In this document: one piece after another, positions 1 through 9,824 of the stretch
Layout: each line of letters begins with the position of its first letter
Numbering within the stretch: position 1 is the stretch's first letter
NCBI GenBank assembly: GCA_020796225.1
Contig: CM036756.1
Location: 68,135,152 to 68,199,151, forward strand
Source of the DNA: Arion vulgaris
Taxonomy: Eukaryota; Mollusca; Gastropoda; Stylommatophora; Arionidae
Direction of reading: 5' to 3'
DNA: 64,000 nt
Translations under genes and position numbers: made by a program
The notes under the pieces: model-generated
Told to the model about the DNA's origin: nothing
Seen by the model: only the letters and a program-made list of their open reading frames with translations
The model's database searches: none

Positions 1-836
1 GTTTATGAAATGTTGTGTTAGACTTAACCTCGTTGTTTATCAAATGTTGTGTTAGACTTAACCTCATTGTTTATGAAATGTTGTGTTAGACTTAACCTCG
101 TTGTTTATGAAATGTTGTGTTAGACTTAACTTCGTTGTTTATCAAATGTTGTGTTAGACTTAACCTCGTTATTTATCAAATGTTGTGTTAGACTTAACTT
201 CGTTGTTTATGAAATGTTGTGTTAGACTTAACCTCGTTGTTTATCAAATGTTGTGTTAGACTTAACCTCATTGTTTATGAAATGTTGTGTTAGACTTAAC
301 TTCGTTGTTTATGAAATGTTGTGTTAGACTTAACCTCGTTATTTATCAAATGTTGTGTTAGACTTAACCTCATTGTTTATGAAATGTTGTGTTAGACTTA
401 ACTTCGTTGTTTATGAAATGTTGTGTTAGACTTAACCTCGTTATTTATCAAATGTTGTGTTAGACTTAACCTCATTGTTTATGAAATGTTGTGTTAGACT
501 TAACTTCGTTGTTTATCAAATGTTGTGTTAGACTTAACCTCGTTGTTTATGAAATGTTGTGTTAGACTTAACCTCGTTATTTATCAAATGTTGTGTTAGA
601 CTTAACTTCGTTGTTTATGAAATGTTGTGTTAGACTTAACTTCGTTGTTTATCAAATATTGTGTTAGACTTAACCTCGTTGTTTATCAAATATTCTTAGA
701 CTTATCCTCGTTGTTTATCAAATGTTGTGTTAGACTTATCCTCGTTTATCAAATGTTGTGTTAGACTTATCCTCGTTTATCAAATATTGTGTTAGACTTA
801 ACCTCGTTGTTTATCAAATGTTGTGTTAGACTTAAC
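1..836. repeat. 34-bp minisatellite, about 24 copies
   Basis: Tandem units of about 34 bp built on the core GTTGTGTTAGACTTAACCTC followed by a TTTATGAAA or TTTATCAAA segment. The array begins at the window edge, so its full length is unknown. Units from about 676 onward are shorter and more divergent, as expected at an array edge. No coding content is supported. Confidence 0.97.
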
Positions 837-919
837 AATGTATCATAACGACTGTCATAGGCATATACCCACACAATTTACTTTCATTGATAAAAGTGGA
901 AGGTATCATTTGTTCACTA

Positions 920-1930
920 TGTCACAGTGCTTTTTATAATATGTAATAGGGATGAACCCTATTGGCAGCAAACAGCAGCTATAAGAATAGACAAAAAGAT
1001 TGGAACTTTCCAGAAGATCAAAAAGAGTGTTAGACAAGGATGCGTATTATCAACAGACCTGTTCTCACTGTATTGTGAAAGCATTTTTAGGTCTATAAAG
1101 GATATTCCTGGAATAGCTGTGGAGGACATATCATAAATAACCTGAGATACGCTGATGATACTGTCTTAATAGCAAGAAATGAAATGGAGCTCCAGAAATT
1201 AGTTGATACGGTTGTGACAGAAAGTAACAACAAAGGACAAAAGTTTGAATATTAAGAAGACAGAAGTTATGATTATATAAAAAAAGCAGATTTTGCTAAA
1301 ATGCACCATCACAGTAAATGAAACTGATCTTAGACAAGTGTAGCAATTTAAATTCCTCAGAGTCCTGGTAACATCAGATGGCAGATGCCGATCAGAAATA
1401 AAGAGCAGAATAGGACAATCGAAAGCATCGTCCTGAAAATGAGAAGAATTATCTGCAACAAGTCCTTCTCAATCCCGATCAGAATGCGAGTTATTCAGTG
1501 CTACATAGAACCAATACTAACATACGGATGCGAGTCATGGACAATGAACTCACAGATCGAAAAATCTCTGAGGGCCACATAAATGGGGTTTTATAGAAGA
1601 ATGATGAGAATCCCATGGACTGCTAAAATGACTAATGTTGAGGTGCTGAATGAGATCAAGACACAGAGAAAGTTTTTTTATCAATATAAAAAAGAGGCAG
1701 TCATCCATTGATGAGAAGGGGAGGTTTAGAACACATTGTGACAACTGGTAAAATTGAGGGTAGACGAGACAGGGGAAGACGAGAGAGAAAATGTTGGATA
1801 GCCTGACTTCATGGCACGGTAGAGCGTCAACATCTGAGTTGATAGCAAACACCAACGACATAGATTTGTAGAGATCCATCATCGCCTACGATAGCCTACA
1901 TAGCATCTGATGATGAATAGGGAGGGATAC
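920..1930 (+). mobile_element. Non-LTR retrotransposon reverse transcriptase remnant
   Basis: Frameshifted translation shows reverse transcriptase landmarks in order: a VRQGCVLS motif near 1030, the catalytic YADD box at about 1150-1161, a YGCESWTMN motif near 1525, and a YRRMMRIPW motif near 1595. Stops and frame changes between the blocks show it is a decayed LINE fragment, not a working gene. No endonuclease part is visible. Relatives of its 3' part occur at 18840-19080 on the minus strand. Confidence 0.85.
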
Positions 1931-2214
1931 GCCTTTGCAATCATTCGCCACCATTTTGTGTATTACTGTAAATTCTAAACTTTGATGATAATTTTGTTGT
2001 ACTTATGCAAAATTATATAACAAAAATCGTTGTTCTGCATCAACCAAGCTACCTACCAATTAGTTAAACATGTATTCGTAAGGTCGTGAGATATATAAGA
2101 CTGGTTACAAAAAAATCGCTGGTAGATTTCGTACAAATTAAACTTGAGTGTGTTCACGAATTTTGGAACGAACTATAGTTCTATTCTTAGTTATCGCAAA
2201 TGGAATCAGAGTGA

Positions 2215-2350
2215 TTACACGACACTTGAACTCTTTTCTGGGCATCATTATTTGTTGTTTTTATTACACGACACGAACTCTTCTTGACATCATTATTTGT
2301 TGTTTATTCACGACACTTGAACTCTTTCTGGCATCATTATTTGTTGTTTT
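2215..2350. repeat. Short tandem repeat, about 3 units of 45-50 bp
   Basis: Three imperfect units share the core GGCATCATTATTTGTTGTTT with a preceding CACGACACTTGAACTCTT. No function is suggested. Confidence 0.8.
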
Positions 2351-2704
2351 TAGCATGCACACTCATTTGATAGAAATGAGATACGGAAGCAAATAATGCA
2401 TTTAGTATGACAACAAGTAGCATGACAATCGAAATAATGGCGGTGACTAACGCACGGCTCTGACCTTTGTCACAAAACGACACTCCTTCGTGCATTCTGA
2501 GTAATTTATTAAGTATGATCCGGAAGATGGAGGCTGGTTGGTACAAGCATCAACAATCAGATGAATTAAACTTATTTTTGTTCTGAGGCAAATGTGTATC
2601 GTTGGCAATGAGAGAGGAGACAGTGAGGCCAATGGATATATGGGACATTCTGAACGCACTCATTTGGGTGTGATCGCTAAGAGGATGTTCATTTAAAATG
2701 TAAA

Positions 2705-2925
2705 CAAACCCACTTTAACTACTAGATTGCAAGTGATTGGATTCAAGATTGAAATGATCAGAAAAGAGCTGCACAATAGATGTATCAGTAGATTCATCAA
2801 TCAACATCGAACTGGTACGGTAGCAGATGCACTCTATTGAAAATATTGTGAAGGAGATATAAGCTCTATGGACATGTCCGGAGTGTAATGAAGATATTCC
2901 AAACTAAAACTAAATGATACAAACA
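2705..2925 (+). mobile_element. Interspersed repeat, family sharing AAGATATTCCAAACTAAAAC end
   Basis: This segment matches 26595-26860 (plus strand) and part of 22775-22890 (minus strand). The shared 3' part carries GACATGTCCGGAGTG-like sequence and ends in AAGATATTCCAAACTAAAAC. It is a dispersed element of unknown class, probably a SINE or a LINE 3' end. Confidence 0.6.
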
Positions 2926-2993
2926 GATTCGATGAGTAGATAAACAGTATTGATATAGGCAAACTTAGCAGTGAATGTGTCAATAGTATACAT

Positions 2994-3351
2994 CAGGGCT
3001 TCCCAAACTGGAGTCCGCGAGGTACTAACAGAGATCCTCAACCTGAAGAAATATTATGATCTGTGACATTTCAAGCAGAAAAAATCATTTAAAATTACAG
3101 TATGTTTAAAATTAGAGGTAAACTAGTTCTGCTGCGAAATCAAAGAACAGACCAGACCGGAGTCCAAATGTCTGACAGAACAAAATGAACGACTATTTGA
3201 AGTTTCCGCAGTCTAATAACATTGTTTACTTTATAACAACACAATGATCATTTATTTCTATCCACTTTCATATATAGAAACTATTGGAGGTCCGAGGCAG
3301 TAAAATGTCTTTAAAAGAGGTCCACAGTAATGCAACTTTTGGGAACCACTG
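2994..3351. mobile_element. hAT-type MITE (358 bp)
   Basis: The left end CAGGGCTTCCCAAACTGG and the right end TTTTGGGAACCACTG are imperfect inverted copies of the Charlie-like hAT terminal repeat. The flanking octamers GTATACAT (2986-2993) and GTATAAAA (3352-3359) match at 6 of 8 positions, as expected for an aged 8-bp target duplication. No transposase reading frame is present, so it is non-autonomous. Confidence 0.75.
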
Positions 3352-3593
3352 GTATAAAACAATACTACTTCAAGATACTGTCTTGACTTTACACACCAGG
3401 TCATGCAATGATGTGCATGAAGATGAAATTAAATTCATTAAAATATAGCTAAAAAAGTACTTTGCTATAGACCAAATGAACATTTTCGACAAGTCAAACT
3501 GAAATATTAAGTCTTTTTTTCTCTAAATTAATGAAATTTATAGTTGATGATGATAAAATGAATGATTCATTGTTTGATTTTTGGTTTTTCTAG

Positions 3594-3768
3594 GAGAGAT
3601 GATACTTCTTTTATGTGCAGTTGCCGTGTCTCTGGTTGCAATTCTTGTGTACTACTTAAAAGTGGTGATATCTGAGAGGTCTTTCACAGTAGGCTCTACC
3701 CTAACCAGAGGGGTAGTTTTTGACTTTCTCAAGACACCCATAAACTTAGTGAGAATACACCCCAAAAT
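3594..3768 (+). CDS. Membrane-protein gene, exon 1 (transmembrane segment)
   Basis: The exon is bounded by TTTTTCTAG and a consensus GTGAGT donor. It carries ATG 3599 and codons 1-56, and ends two bases into codon 57. It encodes the hydrophobic segment followed by a basic and aromatic stretch. Confidence 0.65.
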
Positions 3769-5879
3769 GTGAGTTTATTTATTATTATTGATTGAGAGTT
3801 GGTTGTTGCAATTGTTACTGTCATTGTATTGTACATGATTCATTACTTTGGCTATGAATACTATCATATTTGTGTCGCCTAAGTGGTTACCGGGACCAAA
3901 ATTTGGGGTGTAAAGAATAGAACCACTGTTACCTGCCACGCATGTCGTAAGAGGCGTCTAAGCCTGCCACGCATGTCGTAAGAGGCGACTAAGGAGGTTT
4001 GGATGAAATCGGATGCACGTGTCCGCTAGGGAATGCTAACCCGAAACAAATGCTTGCAGAAAACGGATGCACCAGGCCGTAAGGCGCATACTATGGTGCA
4101 ACGACCCCTCACAATGAGGAATGGGATAACGGATTGTACGGTCGCCAATCTGTCTCAGAAATTTAGCTACGCATTAAGAATGTCAGACCTACCATCACGA
4201 GGGTGGCAAAAGTTACTGCTGGAAGAGGTCGGCACAAACCGGGAAGCAGAAATCATAGGAATTATATCCTACAGAACTGTCCCCAATATGCAGACATGAG
4301 AAGAAAGAGGTGGCCCACTTACACCAGCGACCACGACAAACTGTATGGCGTGGCTGATAATCTGAGGCAGACGACTGCCTTTATTACAGAATCCGAAATC
4401 CCAATCTAGAGAGAACGCAGAAGACAAACTGTATGGCGTGGCTGATAATCTGAGGCAGACGGCTGCCTTTATTAGAGAATCCGAAATCCAATCTAGTGAT
4501 AACTTGCACAGAAGACAAACGACTGTATGAGCGTAGAGTCTGATAATCTGAGACAGATCGGCTGCCTTTATTAGAGAATCCGAAATCCCAATCTAGTGAG
4601 AACACAGAAGAAGAATAAATATATGTGTGCGCTTCAGTTAGTTAAGCTCTGGAGTGAGCGTCTCTAGCTCAAGCGGTGGTGAACTCGATCACAAACCAAG
4701 CGTACCTGGTTCAAACCCCACGGTGGGCAAGTTTAGAAGCAAATTAGTTTCCGTGGGATTTTTACAAAGGTAAAAATAGACCTCACCGTTCAGAAAGCAA
4801 TGGCAAACTACTGAACGTATAAGTGGTGCCTAGAAAATCAACGACTGGTTTACTGTGGTTGATGGTTACGTCCTTTAGGATATGCCACGATTTTCATTTT
4901 CAACCTTTAGTTATTTTTGTAACAAATATTGGTTACATGGCACTAGTACACAGTTCTATGAGAAACGCTCCTCGTTGTGTCAATAGTAAGACAGGGATGC
5001 GTACTATATATATCCTCTCTGCTTTTCTTCATCAAATCTGTCAATTATCTAACACAAGTGAAATGAACAGTGTTGGGAACTCGTAAATGAGTTATTTCTT
5101 TTTAACGATGATCATGCAATCACATCAATAACAGGGGAAGAGCTACAGAAACATTAACAGAATCAGAATGCAATGAATATGAAAATAAACATTGACAAAA
5201 CCGAAGTAATGAAATTTGCTAGAGAGGAAAACATTACCAATATCTCCATCGACAAACAACAACTACAACAAGTCTAAGACTTTACCTAACTTGAGACATT
5301 TTTCAACAAATGGAAGAATTACTAACCAAATTTAACATAGATGTAATAAATCAAGTCAAATCATTCAAAAATGGCAGCAATTTTAAAATGCAAGCATGTC
5401 ACTATGAACACTAAAATTGAACTAACTAAATGATGTTCAAATTGTTCATCCTCGGAGATCTCTGTGACGTTGAGGTAAGGTGCTCGGCTCTCGTATTAAA
5501 GGTACCAGGTTCGCTCCCTCGTGTATCCATCTGGATATTTTTCCAGAGATCCCCGGTCTCAGTGTAGGTGAGATCGAGTTCCTAGTCTTATCGGAGTCGG
5601 GACGATAAAATGTAGGTCCCGTGTTCAATTTTTTAGCACGTAAAAGATTCATTGACAGTTCAAAATCGAGAAGAACAGGCTGGACAACCGCTGCCCGAAC
5701 AAAATTCATTAAAAAAAAAAAAAAAAAAATCCTACAAGAATATCGTTACCAACTTCTAAATTACATCAGGGACCCTAGCCGGTGCTAGGAAGTTCGGGCA
5801 CTGCAGCTGAGATCTTCCTTTCTAAGAAAGAGATCGGATCACACGTGGTTACTTACTGAAGTGCTACAATGATGGTCCT

Positions 5880-5911
<32 letters not shown>

Positions 5912-7918
5912 GTCATTATAACCTGCATGATCACTATTGAAAATAAGAAGAAAATAAAACCATGAAAGAAGCGGATTAACACATGACGAAAGATTAATAC
6001 ATAACCAGGTACCGTAGCAATCTTCATGCATGAATGTGTTCTAGTACTCTCTCTTCAACATGATTATTAGAACACTCATGCCTCATTTAACAGCAGTCAC
6101 CATAATTTCTTTTAATTGCATAATAAATGAAGCGTATACTCCAAGAACTGTAATATACAACTGGTTGACTATTTCAGATTTCTCTCTCTTGCGTTCCCGG
6201 CGTAGACTGATGAACCAACTTTTACCGTGGTTTTTTTTTTTTCCCGATCCAGAAGCACTTGAGCTTTTCGGCTCTTCGGCTCGGTGCCATGGACATCGTA
6301 ACCCTTCGGTTCGATGCCACGAACACCGTAAATCTGGGGAATCTGTGACTTTTTCTGCCATCCCGCGGAATTGAACCCGCACAAACAGAGGGATAGTCAC
6401 CCGTAGTCCAACGCGCTACGAACACGCTGGGCAGACGGGCTACCGTGGTTTTAAGGGACTCTGTTCCTCCGTACAACTTCTCGCGAAGCTCTGTGTTTCG
6501 AGGCCATTTTAGATTTGATGTTAATCAAACCATTTCATTATCAGTATACATCACTGATATCTATGTTATCATCACGGATCATACTCAATGAATCCCTGAA
6601 ACCGCTTATGTGGCGCCGAGGCCAGCAGGGAAGCACGGAATAGTACCACTGCGACCTACAAGGCATGTCGTAAGATGCGACTGATGTATGACCTAGGGAA
6701 GCTACCTTAATAAATAAAAAGCATCGCAGAAATCGGATGTGCTTGCCTACTTGTAGGTGCATAACTGGTACAACGTACAATCGCTCTAAGGCTCAGATCA
6801 TATACAAATCACACAGAGTGGTTAACAAGTGGTCGATATGGAGCGTTCAAGAAGAAGAAGAAGAAGAATCACTAAAGAAAAGGTTAAATTTCAAAGAAAA
6901 GGTTAAGAGTTCAAGGATACTCGAATGGTTACAAAATAAAACAAGATTGCAAAAGTGGGAAAATAGTTTTTATGTTAGAGCTAGGAACAAACTGAAAATA
7001 ATTTTGTTCTCTTGAAATCCGATTAATGTTATGTTATGTTATGCTATCGACGTCACGACACATTGGGTATTCCCATTCATGCTCTGTCCTTCGTTGTAGC
7101 AGCCATCCTAACGTCTATTTGCTCACCGAACCCATGAGAAGTTGATAAATATGCCTTTGCCAACTACCAACTAACTCTCTCTCTCTCTAGAAGTTGATTA
7201 GCACTAAAACCGGCTTAAATTAGGGTGACAATGAATGTATGGCGCAAGCGCCATGATGCCAGCGGAAACCGCGTTGAATAACACTGCTGTGGGGTAAAGA
7301 TGAGCACACGGAGCTTCTTTCAAGAACCCCAGAGGAAGCAACGGAAGTAACGAATATGATCAACAAATAAACAAGGTACAGGTATTAAGAGTTTCCGAAA
7401 AAACAAATAGACAAACACGGGACTCGAAACCGTTTGAAAAAGACACTCCCCCGTGAGTCATTTTTTAGAATGGCTCATTGGTTGTGTCCGTAAGAGCGCT
7501 CGTATTGCTAGGCTAGGCGATTGGTGTCGTAAGGACTAGGGTAGGTGGTTCGAGTCCCGTGTTTGTCTATTTGTTTTTTCGGAAGCTCTTAATACCTGTT
7601 CCTTGTTTATTTGTTGATCATGTGGGGTAAAGACTGACTTCTATGCGGTCAATACACAATATGTAGACTACTTTGAAAATAAATATTTGAAACCGCAACA
7701 TTACAATACATCTGATCTTACCAGGACTTGGTTCCGCCATGATTACATGACCTGTGCTCGAGCCACTAGACTACGTAATCACAACATTCTCATACAAAAC
7801 TAATGTTTTAGGGGACCTTCGTCGGAGCTACGGAGTTCGTGCACTGCAGCTGAGATCTTCCTATGTTAGAAAGAGATCGGAGCACACAAGGTTACTAACC
7901 GTAGTGCAGTGATGATGG

Positions 7919-7954
<36 letters not shown>

Positions 7955-9719
7955 TCAATCAATCAATCAGAGTATGGGTTTAACTATATCTTCATATTCG
8001 TTTCAGCCGGAAGGTATTTGATATCGGAACAGAAAGCAGCTATACACGTTTCCTGATAGAGGAAGATATGGGGTCATTGTTTGGAAGAAAGATGTTTCCA
8101 ATGACGTTATCCACTTACAGCGACATCTCCAACTTAACATCCAGTATTGAACTTACTTCTAAGAGCAGAGTAGCAGAAGGTAAGAAAGTCAGAAACGCAT
8201 TAGTTAAGTACCATAACTACTGCATAAAATGACAGAGCACATTAAAAAAGTCAGAATCCTTTGAGAACTTTATCGCCTGTTTGGTGCCGAGGCCCACAAG
8301 GGAAGCAAAAAATAGTACCACTACGACCTACACGGCATGTCGTAAGAGGTGACTGATATAGGACCTAGGGAAGCTACCCTACTAAATAAAAAGCATCGCA
8401 GAAATGGGATGTGCTGGCCTACTTGTAGGCGCATAATTGGCACGGCGCTCAATCGCTCTTAGGCTCAGATCACATACAAATCACACAAAGTGGTTAACAC
8501 GTGGTCGATATGGTGCGTTCGAAGGAGAAGAACTTTGTAAACTGTTATCTGTGGTGGAGTGGTTAAGATGTTAGTGTTGCGTTTTAGAGGTTGTAGGTTC
8601 AATTTTTGACCAAGTCACATGTGCGTTTTTTCCCCCGAAAATTCCTAGCCCTTTAGCTGCTAAGGACGTGTATAGACGTTTTCCCATTCACTGCTAAAGA
8701 CGCATTAACACGTCTGTTATTATCTCTCCTCTGTGGGCTAAAGACGTGTTAACACGTTATACATTTCTACTGTCACTGCTATAGGCATAAATTCACGTTT
8801 GTGATCTGGAAACAAAAAGTAGCTATTTTTAGCTCCGTCTTCGGAAAGTATGTAGCAGAGAAAGGGCTAGGATTACTACCAGGGCTACAAAGTTCTTACA
8901 GTGTGCAACACTCTCAGCTGGTGGCGTGTGATTTCTGCCGAGTGTGACGGAGCTATGTGGGAAAACCCGATGCAACGAAGTAAATCTTTCGTCTAAAGAC
9001 ACTTTAGAGCAGTGATACTCAACCTTCCTAATGCCGCGACCCTTTAATACATTCCTCATGTTGTGGTGTTAACATCCATAATATTATTTTCGTTGCTACT
9101 TCGTAACTGTAATTTTGCTACTGTTATGAATCGTAATGTAAATGTATGATATGCAGGGTGCAAACTACTGAACGTATAGGTGGTGTCTAGAAAAAATCAA
9201 CGACTCATTTACTATGGTTTATGGCAACGTCCTGTAAAGGATATACTACGGTTTTCATTTAATCTTATCAAAGTTCCAGTCAATATTGATAATTCATTTT
9301 GACAATATCTATATATGACCTTTTTCGTCTTTACAGACGGTCAATTGCAAGTGTTTTACTGTGACAACTTCTGAGTTTTCGCTTTTCTCTCTTGTCTTTC
9401 AGCTCATACATAAGATATATCTACTTTTATAATATAACTATATCATCCTAATTTGTTTTATTATCTATTTATTTCAGTGGTGGTGACTTTGGCAATTAGT
9501 GATTGTAACAATACGTTATCATTGACAGAAGAGAATAAAATGGTGACTCCTTGTCCATCGTCGGCGACTATCAATGGTCGCATAACTGTAAAATCTATAA
9601 GAGTTTTAAACGTTATTATTAGTAGATATCTTGTCAGCGTCTGGGATACAACAATCAACACTGCTTTAGATTTACTGGACCAAGAATCAAAGGCGTACAA
9701 CCACAAGAAAGATAGTTAG
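3594..9719 (+). CDS. Spliced gene for a small single-pass membrane protein of unknown family
   Basis: Three exons join without breaking the frame: 3594-3768, 8007-8179 and 9478-9719. Read from ATG 3599 they give 194 residues ending at TAG 9717-9719. Residues 2-22 are a strong hydrophobic segment (ILLLCAVAVSLVAILVYYLK), either a signal anchor or an uncleaved signal. The rest is hydrophilic, with N-glycosylation sequons NLT at N99 and NNT at N125 and cysteines at 124 and 140. That pattern suggests a type II protein with an extracellular C-terminus (inference). Acceptors and donors are canonical (TTTTTCTAG, GTGAGT; TTTCAG, GTAAGA; ATTTCAG). Exon 1 has an acceptor just 5 nt before the ATG, so at least one upstream exon exists and the ATG may not be the true start. 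I recognise no family. The introns are filled with transposable-element relics. Exon 21129-21244 could be an alternative 3' exon. Confidence 0.68.
3875..4035 (+). mobile_element. SINE4 fragment
   Basis: It matches the 5' half of the SINE4 unit at 14955-15210. It begins near CCTAAGTGGTTACCGGG, includes ATTTGGGGTGTAAAGAATAG, and has a duplicated CATGTCGTAAGAGGCG block (3949-3986). The (AAG)n tail half is missing. Confidence 0.8.
4036..4620 (+). mobile_element. LINE tail remnant (post-RNase H cysteine region)
   Basis: Broken frames encode a motif series also found on the minus strand at 26016-26400: MSDLPSRGW, then a GTNR-like segment, then ILQNCP followed by a KRWPTY-type motif and a C-terminal FI-ESEIP end. 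Such NCP-containing tails follow RNase H in some LINEs. The last 60-70 bp (TCTGATAATCTGAGGCAGA and AGAATCCGAAATCC) are tandemly repeated about three times between 4355 and 4600, so the 3' end has begun to amplify. Confidence 0.7.
4655..4910 (+). mobile_element. SINE3 copy (tRNA-derived)
   Basis: The tRNA-like head has TCTAGCTCAAGCGGTGGTGA (A-box region) and a degenerate B box, GGTTCAAACCC. The body contains ACCGTTCAGAAAGCAATGGC and ends in GATATGCCACGATTTTCAT. Other copies are at 45530, 51168 and 23000. The same central body sequence occurs in SINE2. Confidence 0.85.
4930..5440 (+). mobile_element. Degenerate LINE reverse transcriptase fragment
   Basis: Frame-broken translation resembles a palm region: a KTGMR..ILSAFL segment near 4990, an NDD tripeptide where a catalytic ADD would be expected near 5105, and an NIDKTEVMKFA segment near 5195. 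The changed catalytic residue and many stops mark it as dead. Confidence 0.6.
5445..5729 (+). mobile_element. SINE7 copy with poly(A) tail
   Basis: The tRNA-like head (GATCTCTGTGACGTTGAGG, then GGTTCGCTCCC as B box) is followed by a body with GTATCCATCTGGATATTTTT and ends in a run of about 19 A residues at 5711-5729. Minus-strand copies lie at 19580-19850 and 44465-44640. Confidence 0.85.
5765..5915 (+). mobile_element. SINE8 3' part with (TCAA)n tail
   Basis: The segment GCACTGCAGCTGAGATCTTC, then AGAAAGAGATCGGA, then GATGGTCC is followed by repeated ATCA units. Copies are at 7805-7975 (plus) and 19145-19270 (minus). The short simple-repeat tail is typical of SINEs mobilised by LINEs that do not need poly(A). 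Confidence 0.82.
6165..6530 (-). mobile_element. LINE 3' end interrupted by SINE1
   Basis: On the minus strand the LINE tail reads ...CTTCGCGAGAAGTTGTACGG (6441-6500), is interrupted by SINE1, and resumes with GTTGGTTCATCAGTCTACGC and a GCAAGAGAGAG end at 6165-6222. The plus-strand copy at 33480-33600 shows the same sequence without the insertion. Confidence 0.75.
6235..6440 (-). mobile_element. SINE1 copy, full length, 12-bp target duplication
   Basis: It is a tRNA-derived SINE with an A-box-like TAGCGCGTTGG and a B box GGGTTCAATTCC on the minus strand, and a poly(A) tail of about 10-12. It is flanked by exact direct repeats TACCGTGGTTTT at 6223-6234 and 6441-6452. The insertion lies in a LINE 3' end, whose uninterrupted copy at 33.5 kb supports the boundaries. 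Confidence 0.92.
6605..6870 (+). mobile_element. SINE5 copy with (AAG)n tail
   Basis: The body shows GGCATGTCGTAAGATGCGAC, then AAATAAAAAGCATCGCAGAA, then AACGTACAATCGCTCT, and ends AGTGGTCGATATGGAGCGTT with an (AAG)n run. Further copies are at 8283, 50660 and 55425. The centre and tail resemble SINE4. Confidence 0.87.
7288..7633. mobile_element. 320-bp insertion with 13-bp target duplication and internal hairpin
   Basis: Exact direct repeats TGTGGGGTAAAGA lie at 7288-7300 and 7621-7633. Between them, 7357-7433 and 7548-7620 are inverted copies of each other (arm core GACAAACACGGGACTCGAA), separated by about 115 bp. One arm ends in a B-box-like GGTTCGAGTCCCG. The element could be two head-to-head SINE ends moved together, or a snap-back reverse-transcription product. 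No relative was seen in this window. Confidence 0.75.
7805..7975 (+). mobile_element. SINE8 copy with (AATC)n tail
   Basis: It includes GGAGCTACGGAGTTCGTGCA, GCTGAGATCTTCC and GATGATGGTCC, then an (AATC)n run at 7921-7970. It lies just before exon 2 of the membrane-protein gene. Confidence 0.87.
8007..8179 (+). CDS. Membrane-protein gene, exon 2
   Basis: The exon starts after TTCGTTTCAG and ends at a GTAAGA donor. It completes codon 57, encodes residues 58-114, and ends one base into codon 115. It includes the IEEDMGSLFGRKMFP segment and the NLT sequon. Both junction phases fit the neighbouring exons, and the frame is open throughout. Confidence 0.72.
8283..8535 (+). mobile_element. SINE5 copy
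   Basis: It aligns with 6605-6870 through CACGGCATGTCGTAAGAGGT, AAAAAGCATCGCAGAAATGG and GTGGTCGATATGGTGCGTT. The (AAG)n tail is very short (GAAGGAGAAG). Confidence 0.87.
8545..9005 (+). mobile_element. SINE6 copy, split by a piggyBac-type MITE
   Basis: The left part (8545-8648) has the tRNA-like GTGGAGTGGTTAAGATG head and GGTTCAATTTTTG. The right part (8867-9005) continues with the GGGCTACAAAGTTCTTACAG body seen in SINE6 copies at 14490, 9825 and 57016. Removing 8649-8866 and one CTAG restores a continuous SINE6. Confidence 0.8.
8649..8866. mobile_element. piggyBac-like MITE flanked by CTAG
   Basis: The 218-bp element starts CCCTTTAGCTGCTAAGGACG and ends CTCTGCT-type sequence then AAAGGG, so the termini are inverted. 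The direct repeats around it are CTAG (8645-8648 and 8867-8870). A second copy at 28989-29204 has the normal piggyBac-type TTAA. No transposase is encoded. Confidence 0.78.
9010..9160. mobile_element. SPIN-type hAT fragment (left half)
   Basis: It begins CAGTGATACTCAACCTTCCT and continues with TAATGCCGCGACCCTTT and ATTATTTTCGTTGCTACTTC, ending at GATATGCAGG. It matches the left 150 bp of the complete element at 44022-44451. It stops abruptly where SINE3 body sequence begins. Confidence 0.88.
9161..9275 (+). mobile_element. SINE3 3' fragment fused to SPIN
   Basis: The sequence starts inside the SINE3 body (GCAAACTACTGAACGTATAG) and runs to the ACGGTTTTCATTT end. The tRNA head is missing, and the fusion point is sharp. 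Confidence 0.8.
9325..9425 (-). mobile_element. LINE ORF C-terminal fragment
   Basis: The minus strand carries the same end as 36205-36385: a lysine-rich stretch, then a segment ending in the codons for IDRL and a stop (TTTACAGACGGTCAATTG on the plus strand). It lies in intron 2 of the membrane-protein gene. Confidence 0.65.
9478..9719 (+). CDS. Membrane-protein gene, terminal exon 3
   Basis: A pyrimidine-rich tract and TATTTATTTCAG precede the exon. It completes codon 115 and encodes residues 116-194, then TAG. Cysteines sit in DCNN and TPCP contexts and an NNT sequon is at N125. No clear AATAAA was seen nearby, so the transcript end is unknown. Confidence 0.7.
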
Positions 9720-9824
9720 CTATTATAGAATATTTAAAATGGGGGTTTAGAGGCGTGAAAACTCTACTTCTACGGTGAAAATCAAAACGGAAAGTAAGGT
9801 AGTTTTAGAAAGTACAACAACATG

